From Siphonodentalium dalli (Eukaryota; Mollusca; Scaphopoda; Gadilida; Siphonodentaliidae): a DNA stretch of 64,000 bases. The number at the start of each line of letters is the position of its first letter. The stretch's first letter is position 1. The notes beneath the pieces were generated by a model. The model did no database searches. It was not told where the DNA came from and saw only the letters and a list, made by a program, of their open reading frames with translations. The stretch lies in the NCBI GenBank assembly GCA_032622095.1, contig CP136069.1:107474278-107538277 (forward strand), written 5' to 3'. Below, one piece after another: positions 45,972 through 56,424 of this stretch. The position numbers and the translations under genes were made by a program.

Positions 45972-47085
45972 CCTACCACTGCTATATGAACTAAAGGTTT
46001 CTATAATTGACATATATGAGGTTTTGATGACCATATATCGGCTTTCAAGAGAATACATTTAACTCATTTGTTGTCAATCTTGAAAAAATTCCAATTATCG
46101 CTTCTAATAAAGAGCGTCCATACTTCCACCGAAACGTGGTATGTAATAAAGTGCGTTTAAATTATGATAGTTTGTACTCGTTTTCAATGTAAAACAATAA
46201 ACGTATGTAAATATAGATCGATGGTAAAACGGTGGACACTTTTGTGTGTTTTCGCGATGTCTGTGACATAAAATTGATGGTGACTATATTAACGTTTTCT
46301 GTTAACCCCGGAATGCTAGAAAAATACAATTTTGTCTAATTTGGTATCGACTGCATGGGACCGCGCTTGGATCTTCAAATGTATATGTTTTGTTTTCAAA
46401 TATTTTATGAAGACAAATAAATAATTCAATTGCAGTGATTTAATTCTGGTAAGAAAAACAGAATTTAACTGAATTATTAAACTTATATATACTACGGTAA
46501 AAAGAAAGTTAATATTTATCATATCCTTGTCTATACAATAGCGGGCAATTACTGAAACGTACATGTAGATCTCTTCGAAGCTACATTGAATACATTTCAT
46601 TATTTCATCATCATGGAAATAACACGACCTCATTGTGACACACGCTGTCCACTAGCCAATCAAAACCGACAAAGTTATGACAGCACGTGTTCAATCGAGA
46701 ATTATGTTTCGATTTACCAAAGACACGCCCCCTATTGTATTTGAGTTCATTGACACCACTGTCAATCATTCGCGGCAGGCTTTTGATCCGCGGTATGCAT
46801 GTGTCGATTACCCACGTGCGTGTACATGTACATGTGTGTTTTAGCGTACCCTCACAAAGATTTCAAATGACATCGGACCCTTGGCGTACAGGTTATCGAC
46901 CTGTATTGGGAGGTGACACTGAATATTAAATATTCAAAGAATACACGTACATGTACATTGAGAAAAAATCACGACCGCGTTGGAGTAACGTTACGACCGC
47001 GTTGGAGTTTTTACAATCAACGCGGTCGTAACGTTACTCCAATGCGGTCGGGAGGGACACTTCTTTTGAGAAGGTGTGTATATGT
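45972..47085. other. Insertion of unknown type in a family-A array
   Basis: The DNA between the two monomer blocks matches nothing else here except a TAATAAAGAGCGTC-type word also found at 36349. It contains RTACATGTACATG words (46823-46960) and a strong palindrome at its right end. No terminal repeats could be defined. An open frame (46316-46633, -) is AT-rich and unconvincing. Confidence 0.4.
46972..47050. repeat. 33-bp arm palindrome, 13-bp loop
   Basis: CGACCGCGTTGGAGTAACGT..GTTG (46972-47004) and its inverse (47018-47050) differ at one base. Within each arm CGACCGCGTTG or ACCGCGTTG is repeated. GC-rich in an AT-rich setting. Confidence 0.85.
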
Positions 47086-47486
47086 CAATATTAACATCCA
47101 TGACAAATTTCATGATGATCAGATGAACAGTACGACCTGTAGACCGCGCCAATGGATTTAATTTTGAAATCCAAGATGGCCACCAGCGGCCATGTTTTTT
47201 GGCCGAATGACCCCAAATGACTCGTTCCCATCTACATGTCAACATTCATGACAAATTTCATAAAGATCAGACCAAGGGTACAACCTGTAGCCCGCGCCAA
47301 AGGACACACGCATGTTGACGGACACACGCATGCACACACAGGCACACGGACGACAACCCATGGCAATAGCTCAAACTTACAAAGTAAGTTGAGCTAATAA
47401 ATGGTTGTTTATATGCACATATTTAGTTCGTCTACTGGTTTATGTTTCCAACTACATGTGCTGTTGGGAAAACTTCAAAGGGTTAA

Positions 47487-49290
47487 ATAAGCAACATTCC
47501 AGGCAGATGTATATTGCAGATGATATTGACAAGACAAAACCCTGAATGATGTATGGATGAAGTGGATCAGATCCCTCATATAAATAAGCTTGAACCTTAT
47601 TGGTCCTGGGTATATTATCTCCTGCATATCTGTAAAAGTCGCAGAATGATGTTCATGTGTTTCAATTTTTCGTGCATTTCCATGTATTGTACTCCCGTAA
47701 ATACCTCAAAATTAAGTTCAGATTCATAAGCATTCAGTACTAATCAGCAGTGAGTGAACAGAGACTAATTAATTTTCACACTTGTGAAAACCCATGACGG
47801 CTGTATCCAATACATTTTTCGCACTGGTGTATAAACGCACCATTGATGAACAGGTATTAAGTACCCAGTGATTATCGTACTTTATGATTTATGTTAACTG
47901 ATTAATGATGATCTTGTTTTCACAAAAATTCATGGGACTATATTCCAATCGAAGATGAGTTCAGTATATCTGTCTTACCTACATTGTACTTTATGAAATT
48001 GATACATGCACATGTGCTTGTTCGGTTTCCAAAATTATCCCATATTTTGAAATAACTCTGGAATTTTACACTTTCCGTTACCGTTTTGGATTCAAGTTTC
48101 ATTAAAATGTTTCTTAATTTCCGATGCTGTTAGGAGATGATCAACGGAACGGTAGCCTCCTGTGTTAGAAATATGTGAAACAACTTCAGTTATGTGGAGA
48201 TCGACACTGATATTAAATGGTTAGGGTTATTTTAGAGTCGATAGAGGTAATCGTCTACTAGTCGATAGTCAGACACCTCCCAAAATTTCATAGTTAAAAA
48301 ATTTGCAGTTTGCCGTGTGGTATCGTAGTTTTGAACTTTTTAGTATCCAACTTTTCGTTTTAGAATATTCAAATGCCGCAATTTGTTGGTGGTTACTTTA
48401 CTTAAGCTAAGCTGTTACTACAACGGCCTCACCTATTCACAGGGACCCGACGTTACAGACGTCCGCTACTATATACATGCAACGCCGACTATTAAAGGGA
48501 ACGGCATGCGTCCAGCCCAACATTCACATTTGTCCGGAGTGTCCCATATAGCGATGCCTCATGCCTTTACCAAGGCATATACACACTCAACATCGTGCAA
48601 CCGGCTTTCATCATTGCCAACATTGCAATAGACGGTTCAACCGCCGTACATAACGACGCCAAAAGGTACCAAAGAACACACAGTGTAAGATCCAGATCCC
48701 CAACTGTTTGTTTGCTTACAAGCATCACAATCACAATGTGTCATATTGCCCGCACTCTTGCATGCCCACACACTACTCCCATACACGGAACACACCGCAG
48801 CCCTCAGTTTACTTAGATGGCACATTATGGACACATTAATGTGATGCTTCAAGCATACATATCCTTACAAGAATGGACAAATATCCCGTTAAATGGACAA
48901 TACTTTATATGACTGTAGTTTGTGAGTTGAACATTACACAGTCAATCTCACATCCAGTAGTTGTCACTTCTCCCCTCATGGTCCAAATGACCCAATCCCA
49001 CAAAATACTCTTCTCGGATCCAAGCACATGTCCTCAATTCATCCGATTATTCCCATTTGATTGGTCAAACATCTCATCCGCCCATATTCGTCACAACCAC
49101 AAAGCATCGACTCTGTGACCGCGTAACGCCCTATATCGGCCACCACTACACAATACCTTCCGGTTTAAACAATTGGTAACCACCGACTCTGTGCTCACTT
49201 TGCACAAGACATACGTGGTCAATAATCCCCTTGTATGCCACCCAGGGATACAAGATATAACCAGAATATCAATACAATTGGACAACTGCG
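47487..49290. other. No gene recognised
   Basis: Unique-looking DNA. A GC-rich part (48430-48830) has several open frames on both strands, none with a known motif. It may be upstream sequence of the retroelement-like unit that follows. Confidence 0.35.
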
Positions 49291-49299
49291 GGTACTACA

Positions 49300-49615
49300 C
49301 AACACATACCCGCAGCTGGTACAAATTACGATGAATAAAGCGACATACCCGCACCACTTCGGATCGTTTCTTCTCAACATACCCGCAAATACACATCCGG
49401 CTTTCTAGGTTATACATCATATACCGGCGCCGTTTGTGCTTTAACCCATGGACACACCACGTTACTAGTAGCATTGTATCGAACATACCCGCTACAACTA
49501 CCCGCACTAAACTAGAGTGACTGGGCAGCAACAATATACCCGCACAAACTACCCGCATAGACTATCGGGAATCGCAAGGGACCACATACTCGCAATATAC
49601 CCGCACTCAACCCTG
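49300..49615. repeat. Cluster of TACCCGC motifs
   Basis: TACCCGC, mostly within ACATACCCGCA, occurs eight times in about 300 bases (near 49306, 49347, 49378, 49485, 49498, 49535, 49549 and 49601), with one near match (TACTCGC near 49587), all on the + strand at irregular spacing. It precedes a TATA box by about 90 bp and looks like a binding-site cluster. Confidence 0.7.
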
Positions 49616-49689
49616 AGACCTCTTCTGTGTCCATAAACAACCGACATCTACCCTTTGAACAATCAAATTCACGCTCAATCAACCTACAG

Positions 49690-49697
49690 TATAAAAG
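49690..49697 (+). promoter_or_regulatory. Candidate TATA box
   Basis: TATAAAAG followed by GACAGG, lying between the TACCCGC cluster and a hammerhead-like fold. Placement suggests the promoter of a retroelement-like unit. Confidence 0.4.
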
Positions 49698-49723
49698 GAC
49701 AGGCAAAATCCACATCTACCCAC

Positions 49724-49786
49724 ACCATCCTGGTCCTGATGAAGATACACTTGTTATCGAAAGTGCTAGACAATTTTTAGGAAATT
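49724..49786 (+). ncRNA. Hammerhead-ribozyme-like motif, one core irregularity
   Basis: CTGATGA (49736-49742) and GAAA (49759-49762) have hammerhead spacing. Stem II is GATA/TATC (49744-49747, 49755-49758). Stem III is the tiny AG-TG-CT with A as the cleavage base (49768). Stem I is GTC/GAC (49733-49735, 49769-49771), with TCCT/AGGA further out. An extra A at 49743 departs from the consensus. Minimal type I hammerheads are known in Penelope-like elements and in mollusc circular retroelements. Confidence 0.35.
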
Positions 49787-49789
49787 CAA

Positions 49790-50107
49790 ATGATTGAGTA
49801 TACCTCCCTGGAGGATCATCCTCGCATTTTTGAATTTATTAACTCACAACTCAATCGCAGGCAATATGGCCATGAGCATCTCTCTCATCAGTGTCACACC
49901 TGTTGACGTCAACTTCCCCACACCCAACGTGTCCCTCACTATAGTAATCCATGAAGACAACTTGCAAAGGGAAACAAAATGCACAAATCTGAAACAATAA
50001 ATCTCAGCACAGCACCTCAGCGCGCAAATAAAGAGAGAGATAGCGCAGATCTTCACTCTCTGCGCACCCTACCACTAGTAGGCACTAACAAGAAGGACTT
50101 TAATTAG
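49790..50107 (+). pseudogene. Decayed ORF downstream of the hammerhead-like motif
   Basis: The frame from ATG at 49790 gives MIEYTSLEDHPRIFEFINSQ and LNRRQYGHE, then two stops, then in the same frame HKSETINLSTAPQRANKERD and SADLHSLRTLPLVGTNKKDF before a final stop. Protein-like composition kept across 105 codons suggests a damaged coding region. It starts about 20 bp after the hammerhead-like fold, as an element's first ORF would. Family unknown; a Penelope-like origin is only inference from position. Confidence 0.3.
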
Positions 50108-50460
50108 TCGCCTCTAATATATATGTCAATAACATTTGAGGACATTTGTCCCAGGATCTATCATCAACATACAATCCGATGATCCAATTAATGTAGATAG
50201 TGATTTATCGACCAACATGCTGGTGAACAGTGCAATAAATTGATTCTGAAAACGAAAATGGAAGTGCAACAAATATTTTCAGGAATATGTTCCGGTGAAT
50301 CCGCTCTACTGGTGCTTTCTTCAAATCAAACATCGATCGTTTCCCGATGTGAATAAACGTTTAATACGTATATTCTTGGAGCCATTTTAATGCATGACTA
50401 TTCTAGTATTACACTGTTTTTTTTTCAAATAAAAAAATACTTAATCAGTATCTAGTGTCA
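50108..50460. other. No gene seen
   Basis: AT-rich DNA without recognisable signal. Confidence 0.4.
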
Positions 50461-50760
50461 ACAAGAGGTTGCACCATGGGTACTGGGTAACCCCCATGGT
50501 GAAAATTAAATAAGTCAAAAACCAAATTAAGGGGAAAAAATGTGATGAACGAACAATTTACTGGACAATTCTAACAGATGGAAATCCAACATTTTCAGAT
50601 AAAGAAAGAGGGATAACTCTTGAACGGAAAATGAGAACAACGTCGATGATCCCTCTTTTGAAAGCACTCATGATGCCAAACCTGCATACCAATTTTCATC
50701 AAGATCTGTTAACCCATGGTTGAGATATATGAGCGGACGGACAGAAATCCAACATTTTCA
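50461..50760 (+). mobile_element. Pearl/HINE-like element, further family (ACAAGAGGTTGC)
   Basis: It starts ACAAGAGGTTGCACCATGGG with a CCATGGGTACTGGGTAACCCCCATGG-type hairpin split here as CCATGG and CCCCCATGG. Monomers have AAATCCAACATTTTCAGATA and AGAGGGATAACTCTT, with GAGCGGACGGACAG between copies. A 3' end is not clear; DNA to 51020 is not assigned. Confidence 0.55.
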
Positions 50761-51022
50761 GATAAACAAAGAGGGATAACTCTTAAACAGAAAATGTGAA
50801 CAAGGTCAGTGAACCCGTCTTTTGAGGGAATATATGTACATGTGTCTTATGGAACAACCCAATTATAAAGTTGCACGACAAAATGATCAACATCGCTACA
50901 TGGAGAAGACATGGTATTTTTTTTCCCAATGAATTGATACATACAATTGGCAAATTTCACACACCCGAAAGTCTTCACACATCTTTTAATGTATCATCAC
51001 TTTGAACGCAATTCATAGACAA

Positions 51023-52106
51023 ACAAGAGGTGTGCACTCGAGTGCTAGCATACCCCCACCGTGGCAAATTCAACCCGCATTATCCGTAAATTAACCCAAC
51101 AAAAAAGATTTTTAACTTTAAAGAAAAATTCGGACTAATTATATCGATATGGTGTCGCAAGAAGCTTGTACAGAATTTTCTAAGTCAAAATAAGTCGAAA
51201 ATGAAGTGTAATATTACGAAAAACAGTTTGAGCCAATCCCTAGCAGCATCATGTAGAGAGGGTATTGTGAGAAGCATGTATACCAAAAATTATTGAAATC
51301 GGTTCATATTTGTTAAAGTTATTAAGTCGGACAGAATTTTCTAAGTCAAAATAAGTCGAAAATGAAGATTAACTTGAAAAAAAAAAGTTGGACCAAACCG
51401 CAATTAGCATCATGCGGAGAGACCGTCCTAATGATATTGCATACAAAAAATTATTGAAATCGGTTCATAGTTGTTCGAGTTATGAGGTCGGACAGACGGA
51501 CGGACGGATGGACACACGGACGTACCAACAAATGGGTAGATATGTGGCTTCGACCTATGTGGCTAGAAATGGTAATGTGGCTTTAGTTTTTATGTGGCTT
51601 CTCAAGTAGCCATAAAATTTTAAGTGGCTATCAAGTAGTAGATAGTGATAAAACTCCAGATTATGGATTCATAACATGTTGGAATTATAGCAGAAGAAGC
51701 TGATTAAAACTCAAATACTTGCTCACAGCAACTGGGACAGTGGAATAGGAGAAACTGACAGGTCCGTGATTGGGTGGCTAGCCACATAAATGTCTTGTCA
51801 GTGTCCGACATCTCCTATTGACGGGTCATGGATGTCTAAATCGATGGACTTTTTTTTCTCCAAATTTTGAGTGACTACAAAATTAAATAAGCTGATTAGG
51901 CCAAATAGATCATTATAGAACGTCCATCTGAAAGCTGTTACGTGGCTAGCCACGCAACGGAAGTTATGCACATAAATATCCATTTTACACAATCTTAGCC
52001 ACATAAGTAGTCATTAGTGAACACGGAGGGAGAAAGCATGACGGACGGATGGACGGACGCAGTCAATCCAGTATACCCCCCATTTTCTTTGAAAGTGGGG
52101 GTATAA
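51023..52106 (+). mobile_element. Pearl/HINE-like element, family E, with inserted repeat
   Basis: Start ACAAGAGGTGTGCACTCGAG (hairpin GCACTCGAGTGC) then CATACCCCCACC. Two monomers with ACAGAATTTTCTAAGTC follow, then GACGGACGGACGGATGGAC (51490-51512). A further ACGG stretch (52037-52060) and the hairpin TATACCCCCCATT / AGTGGGGGTATA end at about 52106. The gap between the two ACGG stretches is the next feature. It abuts LINE coding sequence at 52110. Confidence 0.7.
51538..52018. mobile_element. Insertion with repeated GTGGCTA words
   Basis: TATGTGGCT or its inverse AGCCACATA occurs about ten times, including palindromes GTGGCTAGCCAC (51775, 51945). Outer words ATGTGGCT and AGCCACAT are inverted with respect to each other. 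Probably a fold-back or MITE in the microsatellite of the enclosing element; exact ends unclear. Confidence 0.5.
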
Positions 52107-52109
52107 AAA

Positions 52110-52264
52110 GCATTTGATTCTATAAACAGGGAGTTGCTATTCGAGAAAATGATGAATATTCAAATAGGGGGAAATATTCTAGACATTTTGCGCTCAATAT
52201 ATAGTTCAAGCGACTACATTATCAAAACATCACAAGGACTTTCGCAGCCCTTTGCCTCAACTAT
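52110..52264 (+). pseudogene. LINE reverse transcriptase, N-terminal fragment
   Basis: The frame reads AFDSINRELLFEKM, NILDILRSIYSSSDYIIKTS and QPFASTI. FDSI with its Asp is reverse transcriptase motif A, where a catalytic Asp binds metal; the preceding Lys of the usual KAFD is supplied by element sequence. The left end is cut by a family-E element at 52106 and the right by a 2.9-kb element at 52267. The protein continues at 55139. The clade is not assigned. Confidence 0.85.
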
Positions 52265-52974
52265 AGCCCTTATGAAAATGGGAGCTTGCTGCGAGTTCGC
52301 TGCGAGCTCTTTGCGAACTTAATTAAGTTCGCAAAGAGCTCACAAGGCAACAAGCGATCTCCCTGCGAGACCACAAGAACTCGCAGGCGATTCTTGGTCT
52401 TCATTTAAGCTAACACTTGCGAACTTAACTGTGATTTAAGCTCGCAGTTGCGAACTTTGTGAGCTTAGTTATGTTTGGAGCTCGCAGTCGCGAGCTTAAT
52501 GATATTTGGAGCTCGCAATCGCGAACTTAATGATATTTGGAGCTCGCAATCACAAGCATACTGTGATGCTATCAACAGCCATCCATGCACTGACCAAACA
52601 AAATTTCTATAAATACTTCTGTAATTTAATCCAGTGACTGGCTCTGTGGAGACAGCATCTGTTCCTTAGGTTAACTTCCTGTGTTATTGTGAAATTTGAA
52701 AATGGACTGTTACTGAATGAGGGTATCACCCCCCCCTCCCCCCTGAATCCTGAATACGAGTTAATTTTGGGGGGTGAATCCTGAATACGAGTTAATTTTG
52801 GGGGGTGAATCCTGAATACATGTTAAGAAATAATACATAGAAGTTACATAGACACATTATGATGCCGGTCGCGTTATGAGGCCGTTATGATACCATTAAT
52901 GATACTTTATGACCAGGGACGTGGCTAGAGGGTTTCCGTTGGGGGGTGTCCACCTTGGGAAATTACAACTGCAC

Positions 52975-53050
52975 CCCCCCCCCCTTGAGTCAGAATCAGA
53001 CCGAACACAAGTTTTGCATAATTCCATTTGCACCCCCCCCCCCCCCCCCC
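52975..53050 (+). repeat. Poly-C runs
   Basis: Two C tracts (about 52975-52984 and 53033-53050) with intervening CTTGAGTCAGAATCAGACC. Part of a CTGCACCCCC-type direct repeat; lengths may be unreliable. Confidence 0.7.
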
Positions 53051-54029
53051 ACCTCCTTGCACCTCAGTGTTTAGGCCTAATATCCTATATCTTCATAAAC
53101 CATGATTCTATATTCCCGGTATGAGAAAATTCAGATATTTTAACCTGAAACATTGCATAAATCCTAACATCTAGTGGTCTAACTCCATACACATGCACAC
53201 GGCTACGAAATATGAACAAGAAAATCGCAAATCCTAGCATCCAGACTGGCCTCAACTAAAGCTTTCCTATAGTGTTGGAAATTTCAAACCTCATACTCCC
53301 CTTCAGGTTGGAAAATTCTCCAACTGATGACCACAAGTTTGACCAAATGTAGTAAAATATTGTTAAACTTATTAGCATTTTTGTATTGGCCACAGGGGAG
53401 AGACAATGACACACCGGGCCGAGACGCCATGGTTCGGCCCGGTGTGCGAAAATTTTGTAATCTGAACAAGAAAATCGCAAAATCCTAGCATCTAGACTGG
53501 CGTCAAGCATTTTTAGCATGTTTATGATGGCACGGTGGTCGAATATGCCAAAGAAGCTATTATACCCACCCATTCACACAGATAACTAGCACAAAATATT
53601 ACTTTGCGCCATCAAAACCTGCGTCCAAGATGTTTTGCTTGAACCCGAATACCAGTTAATTCGGGGGTATGAATCCCGCGTACGGCTTCAAAACACCCTG
53701 AATCCCGCGTACCGAAAAGGGGGGGGGGGTGATACCCTCCTGAATGGTATAATCTCTTTGTTCATAATGATCTCTCTATGATTTGTGAATTGTTTCATTC
53801 AACAACTTTGGAGACTGATAGGATTGTACAAAATTAATTTAATACTTCAAGATAACTGAGCTTGCAGGCATGGATAAACTATTTTCTAAAACTGAAAAAA
53901 CTATTCAAAATCTGTTTATAAATTTGAAGCAATCATTCAAAGAAGATATATACCGGTAGCTGCAGGCCATGCAGTGCATGGATTCCAGAAACTTAGGTAA
54001 GCATACTATTGAACTGTTGAAGACTTATA

Positions 54030-54590
54030 TAACTAATAGCTTTGTGTATTGTGCATAACATTATGATTGGGGGAGGGGGTAAATAGCTTTGTTTATTGGG
54101 CATGAAATGATGATGGGGGATAACTAGCTTTGTTTATTGGGCATGAAATTATGGTGGGGGGATAAATAGCTTTATTGGGCATGAAATGATGATGGGGGGG
54201 GGGGGGGTAGTTAACTACATGTAGCTTTGTTTATTGGGCATAACATGATGAGGGTAAGATTGGGCTTAACATGATAGGGGGGTAAGCATACTATTGAACT
54301 GTTGAAGACGTATAACTAGCTTTGTTTATTGGGCATGAAATAACAGGGGGGGGGTTGGAGGGTATATACCTAGCTTTGTTTATAAATTTGACATGAAATG
54401 ATGATTGGGGGAGGGGATTATATAACTAGCTTTGTTTAATGGCATGAAATGATGTGGGGGGGGGGGGGGTAACTAGCTTTGTATGTAGGGCATGAAATGA
54501 TGATGGGGGGGGGGACTTGCTTTGTGCATTGGCCATGAAATCCTGATAGGAGGGGGAACTAACTTTGTTTATTGGGCATGAAATTAATTT
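54030..54590 (+). repeat. Minisatellite, about 50-60-bp unit, ten copies
   Basis: Units run AACTAGCTTTGTTTATTGGG, CATGAAATGATGATGGGGG with a G tract of variable length (up to about 13). The variable G tract makes unit length uneven. Non-coding. Confidence 0.85.
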
Positions 54591-54754
54591 TCCAAACATG
54601 ATTCATTTAAATTGTTAAACTTAAATTGCAAGTAAATTATATTGTGATTATTGTATTGCAGCTTACATGAAGACCATAACTGGGCCAGATGGAAAACCAA
54701 CAATTACAGAGCCATGCATGGTTAACATTAAGGCAATAACTCGAAGTTCTCAAG

Positions 54755-55075
54755 GAGCAGGCGAACAGAAAAAGGAGTTTACAATGAGCTCGCAAGAGAA
54801 TGTAGTAAGGTCGCAAAAGTAAGGCAATAAGCTCGCAAGAGTTTGCAGTAAGCTCGCAAAAGTTTGCATTAAGCTCGCAGGAGTTTACAATAAGCTCGCA
54901 AGAGTTCGCAGGGAGCTCATAATAAGCTCGCAAGGTGTTCGTAGGGAGCTCGCAGGGAGCTCGCAGAGAGTTCGCAGGAAGCTCACAGAGAGTTTGCGGC
55001 GAGCTCACAGAGAGTTTGCAGGGAGCTCGCAGAGAGTTCGTGGGGAGCTCGCTATAGTTCCAAATTACACGCTCG
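54755..55075 (+). repeat. Minisatellite of AGCTCGCAGRGAGTTYGCAG
   Basis: A 19-21-bp unit is repeated about fifteen times with drift. Similar units start the element at 52285-52560, so it is the expanded right subterminal repeat of the same element. The 123-codon minus-strand frame over it (LRAPCELP.. repeats) is a repeat artefact. Confidence 0.85.
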
Positions 55076-55138
55076 CAGCGAGCTCACAAAATTCATCTTC
55101 TGTGAGCTTATCGCAAGCTCATAATTTTGGTAAGGGAG

Positions 55139-56340
55139 GGGTGAGACAAGGATATTCGCTGTCCCCTACCCTATTTAAGATATTTATTGACGACATCAAA
55201 TCATGTTTTGATGAATCTTGCGGTTCATGCACTCTAAAACAATCTAAAATTAACCACTTACTGTTTGCCGATGACCTACTTCTAGTTTCGGAAAGCCAAA
55301 CTGGCTTACAAAGGTCACTTGATAAATTTGTCAGCTACTCTCAAGACAACGTATTACCCATTAACATCAACAAAACTGAAGTAATGGTGGTTAATCAAAA
55401 CTCTACTTGCAGTTCCAATGTTCAAAGTTTTAGGTAATGAGTTGAAAATTTGCGATCAGTTTTCATACCTTGGACTAATTTTTACGAAGAGTGGAAAATA
55501 TAGACTCGCCCAAGAGTCATTGAGTACAAAAGCACTTAAAGTAATGCACAAACTGTGACGTGAAATGATAAATCGCTACCACATATCTATACCACTGGCA
55601 CTAAAACTTTTTAATACACTAGTAAAACCAATTTTGCTTTATGGAAGCGAAATATGGGCACCAGAAGTATCGCGCAATGATAACTCGCCCTCTGAGAAGA
55701 TACACTTGAGCTTCTGCAAAATGATACTCGGTGTAGGATCGAAGGCGGCCAACCATGAAGTGAGAGTATATAATTCGGCGTATATCCTATAATCTATGTC
55801 GAGTGCATAACGCAGGCTTTTAAATTTTTGAAGCGAATTAATGGTCACCCGAACCAAATCTTGCACGAAGCACATAGATCAAGCGAATCAAATACAATCA
55901 AACCCTCACTTAGAACAATGAAAGAAAAGTATGTTGCGTCATTGAACACGGCAGATGGAAATAGTTTGCACATATCGGATAACTATATTAATAACGCCAC
56001 AGAAAGATTGAAGGATGAATACATAAATAAATATATTGTTAGTGCAGACGATCCACACAGTAAACTAAGGACATATAATCAATTCAAAACCGTTTTTCGG
56101 CTCGAACCATATCTGTTATATACAACTTCGATGAAAGACCGTGAACAATTCTGTAGACTTCGAATCAGTTGTCATTCATTAGAAATAGAAAAAGGTCGAC
56201 ACAAACGCCCACCGACACCAGCTGATAAGCGTATATGCAAAATGTGCAATGCTAACTCAGTGGAAGACTAGAAGCATTTTGTCCTCCATTGTGCTAAATA
56301 CGACAAGTTGAGAAAACGTTTATTCGAAGAACTGAATTAT
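55139..56340 (+). pseudogene. LINE reverse transcriptase, C-terminal part, and zinc knuckle
   Basis: In order: GVRQGYSLSPTLFKIFIDDI (motif B region), INHLLFADDLLLVSESQTGL (motif C; FADD carries the catalytic Asp pair), ININKTEVMVV; then, after a frameshift near 55420, FSYLGLIFTKSGKYRLAQES, a TGA at 55557, then IPLALKLFNTLVKPILLYGS and EIWAP (thumb); then, after a further break near 55792, KRINGHPNQ and on to RICKMCNANSVED-stop-KHFVLHCAKY, a C-x2-C..H-x4-C zinc knuckle (zf-RVT type). At least two frameshifts and two nonsense codons make it inactive. A family-B 5' terminus cuts it at 56341. It is the continuation of 52110-52264. Confidence 0.9.
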
Positions 56341-56424
56341 ACAAGACAGTCAATGACTGTGGGGTCGCTCACCAGACTGCAAAGACTGATAAGACTGGGA
56401 CTCTGGAGACCAAAACAGTCAGCA
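56341..56424 (+). mobile_element. Family-B pearl-like 5' end, solo
   Basis: ACAAGACAGTCAATGACTGT, GGGGTCGCTCACCAGACTGC and CTGGAGACCAAAACAGTCAG match the first 85 bases of the complete element at 17317. No core or 3' end follows. Confidence 0.7.

Larger units (their letters stand above)
45031..47396 (+). mobile_element. Pearl/HINE-like element, family A, copy 4, interrupted
   Basis: Ends GAAAGTGTCAATGACACTGT and AGTAAGTTGAGCTAA; monomers at 45140-45970 and 47085-47290; ACAC/ACGG stretch 47310-47355. The terminal hairpin stem is shortened (CAAACTTAC / GTAAGTTG). Empty site in copies 1 and 2 is GAGGAT/AAACGG. About 1.1 kb of foreign DNA (45972-47085) lies in the array. Confidence 0.8.
37322..47482. 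mobile_element. piggyBac-like element, copy 3, heavily interrupted
   Basis: TTAA at 37318-37321 and 47483-47486; ends CCCTTATTCCAACG and, near the right end, TGCTGTTGGGAA with CTTCAAAGGG before TTAA. Element body is recognised at 37322-37988, 38952-39372, 44397-45030 and 47397-47482. A family-D element fills the first gap and a family-A element the last. The 5-kb middle (39373-44396) replaces about 150 bp of element sequence, and I cannot show that it is a single insertion. Confidence 0.7.
52267..55136. mobile_element. DNA element splitting the LINE, with GAGCTCGC-type ends
   Basis: Ends CCCTTATGAAAATGGGAGCT (52267) and CCCTTACCAAAATTATGAGC (55136, other strand). AG lies outside both (52265-52266, 55137-55138); removing the element plus one AG joins the LINE frame as STI-GVRQG. 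A 2-bp AG duplication is therefore likely. Subterminal DNA is full of AGCTCGCA and AGTTCGCA words on both sides. The centre has minisatellites and G or C runs, and no transposase is recognisable. The superfamily is not assigned. Confidence 0.8.

Noticed and set aside
54637-55008. Minus-strand frame of 123 codons with LRAPCELPAN-like repeats
   Set aside because: Translation of the AGCTCGCA minisatellite; no protein family has this pattern and no flanking coding sequence exists.
7358-56340. Joining the LINE endonuclease at 7.4 kb and the reverse transcriptase at 52-56 kb as one element
   Set aside because: They are far apart and do not overlap in sequence; shared family is possible but unproven.
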